Positions 32,836-41,700 of a stretch of DNA of 64,000 nucleotides are shown in pieces. The notes beneath the pieces were generated by a model. It searched no databases. It worked only from the letters and a program-made list of their open reading frames with translations, and had not been told where the DNA came from. Location of the stretch: contig NZ_FOGI01000003.1 in NCBI RefSeq assembly GCF_900111175.1, forward strand, positions 191,177-255,176, written 5' to 3'. Each line of letters opens with the position of its first letter. Position 1 is the first letter of the stretch. Source of the stretch: Actinokineospora terrae. GTDB lineage: Bacteria; Actinomycetota; Actinomycetes; Mycobacteriales; Pseudonocardiaceae. Position numbers and translations under genes: made by a program.

Positions 32836-35800
32836 ATGTCCGGACCCGGGTCGACCGACGAGCTGGTCACCGCGCTGCGCCAGTCGGTGCGCGTGATCGA
32901 CCGGCTCGAGGGCAGGCTCGCCCGCGCCCGCGAGCCGATCGCGGTGGTCGGCCTGGCGTGCCGGTTCCCCGGTGCGGCGTCGGCGGCGCGGTTCTGGGAG
33001 CTGCTGCGCGACGGGGTGGACGCGATCACCGAGGTGCCGCCGGACCGGTGGGACGTCGCGGCGTTCTACGACCCCGACCCGGACACCCCCGGCACGATCA
33101 ACACGCGCAGCGGCGGTTTCGTCGCCGACGTCGACCGGTTCGACCCGTTGTTCTTCGGCATCTCCCCGAAGGAAGCCGCCCGGCTGGACCCGCAGCACCG
33201 GTTGCTGCTGGAGGTCACCTGGGAGGCCCTGGAGGACGCCGGGATCGCGCCCCGGTCGTTGCGCCGGACCAGGACCGGCGTGTTCGTGGGCATCGCGGAG
33301 AACGACTACGCCAGGCTCGTCGAGGACTCGGGCGAGTTGGAGCACTACGATGCCACCGGTACGGGATTCTGCTTCGCGTCCGGTCGGATCTCGCACGTCT
33401 TCGGCTTCCAGGGCCCGAACATCGCCGTCGACACCGGGTGTTCCAGCTCGCTGGTGGCGATCCACCAGGCCGTGAGCGCGTTGCGGCTCGGCGAGTGCGA
33501 CCACGCGGTGGCCGGCGGTGTGCACCTGCGGTTGGCGCCGACGACATCGTTGTCGCTGGCCAAGACCCGTGCGCTCGCGCCGGACGGCCGGTGCAAGACC
33601 TTCGACGCGTCCGCTGACGGGTTCGGCCGCAGCGAGGGCTGCGGAATGATCGTCCTCAAGCGACTGTCGGACGCCGAGCGCGACAACGACACCGTGCTGG
33701 CGGTGATCCGCGGGTCCGCGGTCAACCACGACGGCCCGGCGAGCGGGTTCACCGTGCCGAACGAGGGCGCGCAGGTGTCGCTGATCCGGGACGCGTTGCG
33801 CAACGCCGAGGTCGAGGCCGGTGCGGTCGGGTACATCGAGGCGCACGGCACCGGCACCGCGCTGGGCGACCCGATCGAGGTCAGCGCGCTGGGCACCGTG
33901 TTCGGCAAGAGCGCGCACCCGGTGGTGCTGGGCGCGGTGAAGAGCAACATCGGCCACACCGAGGGCGCGGCCGGGATCGCGGGCGTGATCAAGACGGTGT
34001 TGGCCCTGCGGCACGGGGTGATCCCGCCGAACGTGCACTTCACGACCCCGACCCCGCACGTCGACTGGGCGCGGCTGCCGTTCGAGGTGCCGACCGCGCC
34101 CCGGCCGTGGAGCGAGCACCGGGTGGCCGGGGTCAGCTCGTTCGGGATGAGCGGCACCAACTCCCACATCGTCCTCGCCGAGGCACCCGACCAGCCCATA
34201 GTGGACAGTCCGGACCGGTTGAGGGTGCTGACGCTGTCCGGCCGCACCGAGCAGGCACTCGCCGACGCGGCGACCCGGATGGCCGAGTTCCTGGACACCG
34301 AGCCGCCGGTCGCCGATGTCTGCTTCACCGCCAACACCGGCCGCGACCACCACGAGCACCGGCTCGCTATCGTTGGCAGCACTACCACTGAGCTGGCCGA
34401 ACGGTTGCGAGCGGGCGCGTCGACCGGGCATGTGGCAACGCACCAGGCCCCGCCGAAGGTCGCGTTCTTGTTCTCCGGTCAGGGATCGCAGTACGCGGGC
34501 ATGGGGCGGGAGCTGTTCGAGCGGGAACCGGCGTTCCGGGCGGCGATCCTGGAGTGCGCCGAGGTGGTGGACCACCTGGTCCCGTTGCTCTACGAGGGCG
34601 GCGACCTGGACCGCACCGACAACACCCAGCCCGCGCTGTTCGCCGTCGAGTACGCCCTGGCCAGGATGTGGCAGTCGTGGGGCGTGCGGCCGGATGTCGT
34701 GCTCGGGCACAGCGTGGGCGGCATAGTCGCGGCGTGCGTCGCGGGCGTGTTCAGCGTCGCGGACGGCTTGGCGCTGGTGGTCGAGCGCGCCCGGCTGATG
34801 CAGGACCAGCAGCCCGGCGTGATGGCGGCTGTCCGGGTCGCGGACGACGTGGCGGCGCCGGTGGTAGCCCGGTTCCCGCTGGTGTCGGTGGCGGCGGTGA
34901 ACGCGCCTGGCGAGGTCGTGCTGTCCGGTGACCGCGACCAAGTGACCGCGGCGCTCGACGAACTGGGCGTATCGGGCAAGTACCTGCCGGTGTCGCACGC
35001 GTTCCACTCGCCGCTGATGGCCCCGGTGGCGGACGGGCTGCGGGCGGCCGCGCGGAAGATCAGCTTCGCCGCGCCGGAGATCACCGTGGTCTCGGACCTG
35101 ACCGGCGAGGTGGTCGAGGACCTGGCGGACCCGGAGTACTGGGTGCGGCACGCGCTGGAGCCGGTGCGGTTCGCCGAGGGTGTCCGGGCGGCGCACGCGG
35201 CGGGGGCGCGGGTGTTCGTCGAGGTCGGCCCGAAGCCGGTGCTGTTGGCGTCGGCGCAGCTCAGCGCACCGGACGCGACGTGGCTGCCGAGCCTGCGGCC
35301 CGAGCGCGACTGGGCGGAGCCGCTGACCACCGCCGCCGAGTTGCACCTGCGGGGTGTGCCGGTCGACTGGTCCGCTGTGGACGGCGGGCACCGCAAGGTC
35401 GCCATCCCGGGCTACCCGTTCCAGCGGGATCGGCACTGGCTGGAGGCCAAGCCGCAGACCAAGGGGCGGGTTCGACCGCTGCTGGACGTGCGGCTGCGGT
35501 TGCCCGCGCACCGGTCGACGGTGTTCCAGTCGGAGTTGACCGCGACGGACTTCTTCGCCGAGCACCGGGTGGGTGGCCGGGTCGTGTCGCCCGCCGCGGC
35601 GCACGTGGCGATGGTGGCGAGCGCGGCCGACGCCCTCACGCCCGGTGATGTGGTCCTCACCGATGTCGTGTTCCCGGAGCCGCTGGCCCTGGCGGACGGC
35701 CAGACTGTCCAGATTGAGCTGACCGGCAACGACTTCCAGCTGATCAGCGTGCCGGACGACGCGGAGGCCGCCGCGCCGGTGCACGCTGTCGGGTCGATCG

Positions 35801-38706
35801 GACAGGGGAAGGCGTCGCAAGGCGAGTCTCTGGAGGCGATCCGAGCGCGGGTGACGGCAGAGGCCTCGGCTGACGAGCTGTACCAACGGTTGGCTGATGG
35901 CGGTATCGAACTCGGGCCGCGGTTCCGCCGGCTGACCGAGGTGCACACCGGCGACGGCGAGGTCTTGGCCGCCGTGACGAGGCCGTCCGGCACGCGGAAG
36001 GTCGCCCCTGTCCACCCGGGACTGCTGGACGCGCTGTTCCAGGCCACCGAAGCGGTGTCCGGCGATGGCGCGCGGGTGCCGTTCGCGGTACGCAGGCTGT
36101 GGATCGGGGCTGACGCCGACGCCCGGGGGCGTTGGGTGCACGCCCGGCGCTCGGGTGAGCGCTGGGACATCGACCTGCTCGACGCGGACGGGTCGCCGGT
36201 CGTCCAGGTCGAGGGGTTCGAGGACCGCCCGGCCCCCGCGCTGACCCGCGCCTGGACCGACTGGCTCCAGGAAGTCCACTGGGAACCGGCAGTCAGCGGC
36301 TCGACCACGGCAGGCCGCGTGCTCGTGATCGGCGAGCCGCTCATCCCTGGCACACCGACCCGCGACCTGCGGCACCCGGTCGACGGCTTCGACTCGGTCG
36401 TCTACCTCCCCGATCCGACCCCGGATGACGCCGCGGCACACGCGCACCACGTGACCACCGAACTCCTGGCCCTGGTGCAGCACCTCACCAAGGAACTGGT
36501 GCCACCGCGCCTTTACGTCATCACCCGCACCGCGCACGCCGTCGCGCCCGGTGACCTCCCGGACCCGGCGCACACCGCGCTGTGGGGGCTGACCCACACC
36601 ATCACCGCGGAACACCCCGAACTCCAGGCCATCACGATCGACGTCGACTCCCTCGACGCCATCCCGTTCGGCACGGACCACCCGCACAACGCGGTCCGCA
36701 ACGGCGTCAACCACATCCCGGTCCTGCGCAAGGCCACTGTGGACCTCTCCGGCCAGCCGGCCCGGCTGGTGCTCGACTCCTACGGGTCGCCGGAGAACCT
36801 GCGGTCCGAGCCGGTGGCCCGCCGCGAGCCGGAGCCGGGTGAGATCGAGATCGAGGTCGCCGCGGCCGGGCTCAACTTCCGGGACGTGCTGGTGTCGCTC
36901 GGCATGATGGGCGAGCACTACCCCGCCGACGCGAGGCAGGTCCGGCTCGGGTTCGAGTGCGCGGGCACGGTGGTCGCCGTTGGCGCACAGGTGGACGCCT
37001 TCGCGCCCGGCGACCGGGTGATCGCGATGGCCGAGGGTGGGTTCGCCGACTACGTGACCGTCGACGCCGGGTACGCGGCTGCCCTGCCTGCCGGGCTTTC
37101 GTTGACGCAGGGCGCGACGATCCCGTTGGCCTTCCTCACCGCCCAGTACGCGCTGACCAGGCTGGCCGAGCTGCGGGCCGGGGAGCGGGTGCTGATCCAC
37201 GCCGCGTCCGGCGGGGTCGGGCAGGCGGCGGTGCAGATCGCGTTGGCGCTCGGTGCCGAGGTGATCGCGACCGCCAGTGAGTCCAAACGGGACGCGGTGC
37301 GGGCGCTGGGGGTCGAGCGGGTGCTGGACTCGCGGTCGACCTCGTTCGCCGAGGGGCTGGCGCCGGTCGACGTCGTGCTCAACAGCCTGACCGGGGAGTT
37401 CATCGACGCGGGCCTGTCGGTGCTCGCCGAGGGCGGCCGGTTCGTCGAGATGGGGAAGCTGGACATCAGGTCGCAGGTCCGCGCGGACGTCGGGTACTTC
37501 CCGTTCGACCTCGGCGATGACGGCGAGCTGGACCCGGCGCTGGTGCCCGGGTTGTTCGCGGAGGTCGCGGCCGGGTTCGCCGCCGGGACACTGCGGCCGC
37601 TGCCGGTGACGACCTTCCCCCGGACCGACGCGGTGGGGGCGTACACGTTCATGCAGCGCGCCCGGCACGTCGGCAAGGTTGTGCTGACCTTCGACCGACC
37701 GGTCCAACTGCGGCAGGACGGCACATACCTGATCACCGGCGGCCTGGGCGCGCTCGGACTGCGGACGGCCCAGGAGTTGGCGGAGCGCGGTGCCGGGCAC
37801 CTCGTCCTGACCAGTCGCAGGGCACCCGGCCCAGAGCAGGAGACGGCGATCGCGGCCCTGGGCGTTCGGGTGGATGTGCGGACGGGCGACGTCAGCGATC
37901 GGTCCACTGTGGAGAAGATCGTCGCCGAGTTCGGCCCGCTGCGGGGGGTCGTCCACGCCGCCGGTGTGCTCGACGACGGCATCCTCGCCCACCAGAGCGC
38001 CGACCGGTTCCACGCCGTGCTCGCGCCGAAGGTCGACGCCGGTTGGCACCTGCACGAGCTGGCCGGTGACGTGGACTTCTTCGTCGGGTACTCGTCGGTC
38101 GCCGCGCTCCTCGACGACGGCGGCCAGGGCAACTACGCTGCCGCAAACGCTTTCCTGGACGGTCTCGCCGCGCGCCGCCGCGCCGAGGGCAAGCCCGGCC
38201 TGGCCCTGGACTGGGGCCCCTGGGCGGAGATCGGCATGGCCGCCCACACCGAACGCCTGGCCGACACCCCGCTGATCCCGCCGACCGAGGGCGCCGACGC
38301 CGCTGTCAGCCTCCTGGGCTCCCCAACAGCACAACTGGTCGTCTACCCAACAGCAAGGTCCACTGGGGAACAGGTGCCAGTCGTCTCCACGCGCCCCGAG
38401 AGTCCTCAGGCGGTGCTGGATCACCTGAACCAAGAACTGGTGCGCCTGCTCGGCCTCCCACCGGACTACCGGGTCGACCCGGGCGCGGCGTTCACCGAGC
38501 TGGGCATGGACTCGCTGATGGTGGTCGAGCTCCGCAACCGCCTGCACCGCGCCCTGGACGTGCCCTTGGCCGCGACCGTCGCCTTCGACTACCCCACCGT
38601 CGCCCAACTCCGCGACCACCTGGTCGATCTCCTCGACCTCGGCACCGCGGACCCGCGCGCCGAACTGGACGCGCTCCTCGGCGACTTCCCGGAGGGAGCC
38701 CTGTGA
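32836..38706 (+). CDS. Modular PKS: fully reducing KS-AT-DH-ER-KR-ACP
   Basis: A 1956-aa module. Docking helix at the N-terminus. KS has C202 in a slightly unusual DTGCSSS context. AT (from about 542) has S626 in GHSVGG rather than GHSxGE, with HAFH retained. DH is intact (H910 in EHRVGGRVVSP, D1065 in HPGLLDALFQ). ER (about 1310-1610) has LNFRDVLVSLG and HAASGGVGQAA (about 1455). KR (from about 1631) has GVLDDG. ACP Ser is S1893 (LGMDSLMVV). It predicts a saturated two-carbon extension. The odd AT motif leaves open a non-malonyl extender such as aminomalonyl-ACP. The 12-nt gap from the preceding gene carries GAGGAA as ribosome site. Confidence 0.95.
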   Translation: MSGPGSTDELVTALRQSVRVIDRLEGRLARAREPIAVVGLACRFPGAASAARFWELLRDGVDAITEVPPDRWDVAAFYDPDPDTPGTINTRSGGFVADVDRFDPLFFGISPKEAARLDPQHRLLLEVTWEALEDAGIAPRSLRRTRTGVFVGIAENDYARLVEDSGELEHYDATGTGFCFASGRISHVFGFQGPNIAVDTGCSSSLVAIHQAVSALRLGECDHAVAGGVHLRLAPTTSLSLAKTRALAPDGRCKTFDASADGFGRSEGCGMIVLKRLSDAERDNDTVLAVIRGSAVNHDGPASGFTVPNEGAQVSLIRDALRNAEVEAGAVGYIEAHGTGTALGDPIEVSALGTVFGKSAHPVVLGAVKSNIGHTEGAAGIAGVIKTVLALRHGVIPPNVHFTTPTPHVDWARLPFEVPTAPRPWSEHRVAGVSSFGMSGTNSHIVLAEAPDQPIVDSPDRLRVLTLSGRTEQALADAATRMAEFLDTEPPVADVCFTANTGRDHHEHRLAIVGSTTTELAERLRAGASTGHVATHQAPPKVAFLFSGQGSQYAGMGRELFEREPAFRAAILECAEVVDHLVPLLYEGGDLDRTDNTQPALFAVEYALARMWQSWGVRPDVVLGHSVGGIVAACVAGVFSVADGLALVVERARLMQDQQPGVMAAVRVADDVAAPVVARFPLVSVAAVNAPGEVVLSGDRDQVTAALDELGVSGKYLPVSHAFHSPLMAPVADGLRAAARKISFAAPEITVVSDLTGEVVEDLADPEYWVRHALEPVRFAEGVRAAHAAGARVFVEVGPKPVLLASAQLSAPDATWLPSLRPERDWAEPLTTAAELHLRGVPVDWSAVDGGHRKVAIPGYPFQRDRHWLEAKPQTKGRVRPLLDVRLRLPAHRSTVFQSELTATDFFAEHRVGGRVVSPAAAHVAMVASAADALTPGDVVLTDVVFPEPLALADGQTVQIELTGNDFQLISVPDDAEAAAPVHAVGSIGQGKASQGESLEAIRARVTAEASADELYQRLADGGIELGPRFRRLTEVHTGDGEVLAAVTRPSGTRKVAPVHPGLLDALFQATEAVSGDGARVPFAVRRLWIGADADARGRWVHARRSGERWDIDLLDADGSPVVQVEGFEDRPAPALTRAWTDWLQEVHWEPAVSGSTTAGRVLVIGEPLIPGTPTRDLRHPVDGFDSVVYLPDPTPDDAAAHAHHVTTELLALVQHLTKELVPPRLYVITRTAHAVAPGDLPDPAHTALWGLTHTITAEHPELQAITIDVDSLDAIPFGTDHPHNAVRNGVNHIPVLRKATVDLSGQPARLVLDSYGSPENLRSEPVARREPEPGEIEIEVAAAGLNFRDVLVSLGMMGEHYPADARQVRLGFECAGTVVAVGAQVDAFAPGDRVIAMAEGGFADYVTVDAGYAAALPAGLSLTQGATIPLAFLTAQYALTRLAELRAGERVLIHAASGGVGQAAVQIALALGAEVIATASESKRDAVRALGVERVLDSRSTSFAEGLAPVDVVLNSLTGEFIDAGLSVLAEGGRFVEMGKLDIRSQVRADVGYFPFDLGDDGELDPALVPGLFAEVAAGFAAGTLRPLPVTTFPRTDAVGAYTFMQRARHVGKVVLTFDRPVQLRQDGTYLITGGLGALGLRTAQELAERGAGHLVLTSRRAPGPEQETAIAALGVRVDVRTGDVSDRSTVEKIVAEFGPLRGVVHAAGVLDDGILAHQSADRFHAVLAPKVDAGWHLHELAGDVDFFVGYSSVAALLDDGGQGNYAAANAFLDGLAARRRAEGKPGLALDWGPWAEIGMAAHTERLADTPLIPPTEGADAAVSLLGSPTAQLVVYPTARSTGEQVPVVSTRPESPQAVLDHLNQELVRLLGLPPDYRVDPGAAFTELGMDSLMVVELRNRLHRALDVPLAATVAFDYPTVAQLRDHLVDLLDLGTADPRAELDALLGDFPEGAL

Positions 38707-41700
38707 CCACCGCCGACGACCAGCGCCTGCACCGCGCCCTGTCCGCGATCCGCACCCTCCAGGGCCGGGTTCGCGAACTCGAGTCAGCCGACTCGCCCGT
38801 CGCCGTCATCGGCCTGGGCTGCCGGTTCCCCGGCGCGCCGGACCCGGCCGCCTACTGGGAGCTGCTGCGCTCCGGCGGCGAGGCGATCTCCACCGTTCCG
38901 GACGGGCGGTGGGACGGCGGGACCGAGCGGGGCGGGTTCCTGGCGGACATCGCGGGGTTCGAGCCGGGGTTCTTCGGGATCTCGCCGCGCGAGGCCAGGC
39001 ACATCGACCCGCAGCAGCGGTTGTTGCTGGAGGTCGCGTGGGAGGCGGTCGAGGACTCCGGGCGTGACCCGAGGTCGCTGGCCGGGAGCAGGACCGGGGT
39101 GTTCGTCGGGATCTCCGAGGCGGAATACCTGCCGGTCATGCGGGCCAGGGCGGGCGGCCCCGCCCGGATGCACGACCTCACCGGCAACGCGCTGAGTGTC
39201 GCGAGTGGACGACTGTCGTACCTGCTCGGGCTTCGTGGCCCGAACCTGGCGCTGGACACGGCGTGTTCGTCAGCGCTGGTCGCGGTGCACCTGGCGATAG
39301 CGAGTCTGCGGCGTGGCGAGTCGGACCTGGCACTGGCGGGCGGTGTGAGCCTGATGGTCTCGCCGGACGCGTTCGTGGCGTTCGCCGATGGCAACGCCCT
39401 CGCGGCTGATGGCCGGTGCAAGACGTTCGACGCGGCGGCCGATGGCTACGGTCGGGGTGAGGGCGCCGGGGTGGTGGTGCTCAAGCGGCTCGACGACGCC
39501 ATCGCCGCAGGGGACCCGATCCGGGCGGTCATCCGGGGCAGCGCGGTGAACCAGGACGGTCGCACCAACGGCCTGACCGCGCCCAACGGTCCCGCGCAGC
39601 AAGAGGTCATCCGCGCGGCGCTGGCGGACGCCAAGATCGAGCCCGCGGCGGTCGGCTACGTCGAGACGCACGGAACCGGCACGCAACTCGGCGACCCGGT
39701 CGAGGTCGGCGCACTGAGCGCGGTGTTCGCGGGCCGGTCGACGCCGGTGCTGCTCGGCGCGGCGAAGACCAACATCGGCCACCTGGAGGCAGCGGCCGGA
39801 GCGGCGGGCCTGATCAAGGCGGTACTCGCACTGGGTCACCGGGAGATCCCGCCCAACCGCAACTTCCACCGGCCCAACCCGCACATCCCGTGGGACGCCG
39901 TGGCGGTGCCGACCGAGGTCACGCCCTGGCCGGAGGGCACGACGGCGGTGGGGGTCAGCTCGTTCGGCTTCAGCGGCACCAACGCCCACGTCGTCCTCAC
40001 GGCTGCTCCCGAACAGTCCACACCGGACGCACCTGACCGGCCACGGCACATCCTGCCGCTGTCGGCCCGTTCCCCCGAAGCCCTGCGAGACCTCGCGGCC
40101 CGACACTCCGCCGCCCTCGAAGGCGTGACGGACGTCGGCGACCACTTCCACACCGCGGCGATCGGTCGCACCCGCTTCCCGCACCGGCTGGCCATCACCG
40201 CGTCGACCGGCGACGAGGCCGTCAAGGCGCTGACCCGGTTCCTGGACGGCAGGCCGTCCGCGAGCGGTCAGGTGGACGAGCCGCCGCGCGTAGCGTTCCT
40301 GTTCACCGGCCAGGGTTCGCAGTACGCGGGCATGGGCAAGGTCCTGTTCGACACGCACCCCGTCTTCCGCGACGCCCTGACCCGCTGCGCCGAGATCCTG
40401 CGCGGCCACCACGTGCCGCTGCTCGACATCCTGTACTCGGACACCACCGGTCTCATCGACCGCACCGCCTACGCCCAGCCCGCGATCTTCGCCCTGGAGT
40501 ACGCGCTGACCCGGCTGTGGGAGTCCTGGGGTGTGCGGCCGCACGTGGTCATGGGCCACAGCACCGGCGAGTTCGCCGCCGCCCACGCCGCCGGGTTCCT
40601 CGACCTGGACGACGCCCTCGCGCTGCTCACCCGGCGCGCCCGGCTCATCGAGGACGCGACCTCCGGCGGTGCGACGGCAGCCGTGTTGGCCTCCCGCGAC
40701 GAAGTCGAGCCGGTACTGACCCCGTTCGCCAAGGTCGGGATCGCGGGGGTCAACGGTCCACGTGAGACACTGATCGCGGGTGACGCCGACGCCGTTGCCG
40801 AGGCGCTGGTCGCGGCCAAGGCGTCCGGTTTGGACGGTCGCTCGCTCAAGATCCCGCACGCGCCGCACTCACCGCTGGTCGAGCCGGTGCTGCCGGAACT
40901 CGTTGCCGCCGCGGAGAAGGCCACCTACCGCGCGCCCACCGTGCGGATGATCTCGAACGTCACCGGTGGCGTCGTCGAGTCGATCGACGCCGAGCACTGG
41001 CGCAGGCACACCCGCGAGCCCGTCCTGTTCGCCGAGGGCATGGCGACGCTGGCGGGCGAGGGCTGCCAGGTCGTGCTGGAGATCGGCCCGCAGCCGGTGT
41101 TGCAGCTGCTGGGCAGGCAGGGCTGGCAGGGACCGCCGGTGCGGTGGCTGTCGTCGCTGTGGGAGGGGCGCGACGACTGGAAGCAGGTCCTGCAGAGCGT
41201 CGCCGACCTGGACGCCGCCGGGGCCGAGATCGACTGGGCCGCGTTCGACGAGCCGTACCCGCGCCGCCGGGTCCCGATCCCCACCTACCCGTTCCAGCGC
41301 GAACGGCACTGGTTCGACGAGCGAGCACGCCAGGAGGGACCAGCGGTGACCAGCGCAGCGCCAGCAAACACAGCAGCGCCGGCAAACACAGCAGCGCCGA
41401 CCACCACAGCGCCCGGTACCACAGCGCCGACCGACCCACTGCTGGGCGGCACGGCGCTGGGCCGCACAGTGCTGGGCGACAAGGCCGACCGGCGGCGGGT
41501 GATCCTCGACGACCTGCGGGACCGGCTCGGCGCGGGCCTGGAGCTGGCCGAGCTGCCGCCGCGCACCACGTTCGTCGACCTCGGCGCCGACTCGCTGCTG
41601 ATCGCCAAGCTGATCCAGGACATCATCGACCACTACGGGGTCACGTTGACCGTCGGGCACCTGTTCGACGAGCTGGACACGGTCGAGGCCGTCGCCACCC

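Noticed and set aside
31948..38619. Open frame of about 2220 codons on the minus strand opposite the PKS genes
   Set aside because: Same GC-bias artefact; it crosses two real genes and contains no recognisable fold.
32836..38706. KS of the third synthase considered inactive because of DTGCSSS instead of DTACSSS
   Set aside because: The Cys and both His motifs are intact; Ala-to-Gly before the Cys does not remove a catalytic residue.
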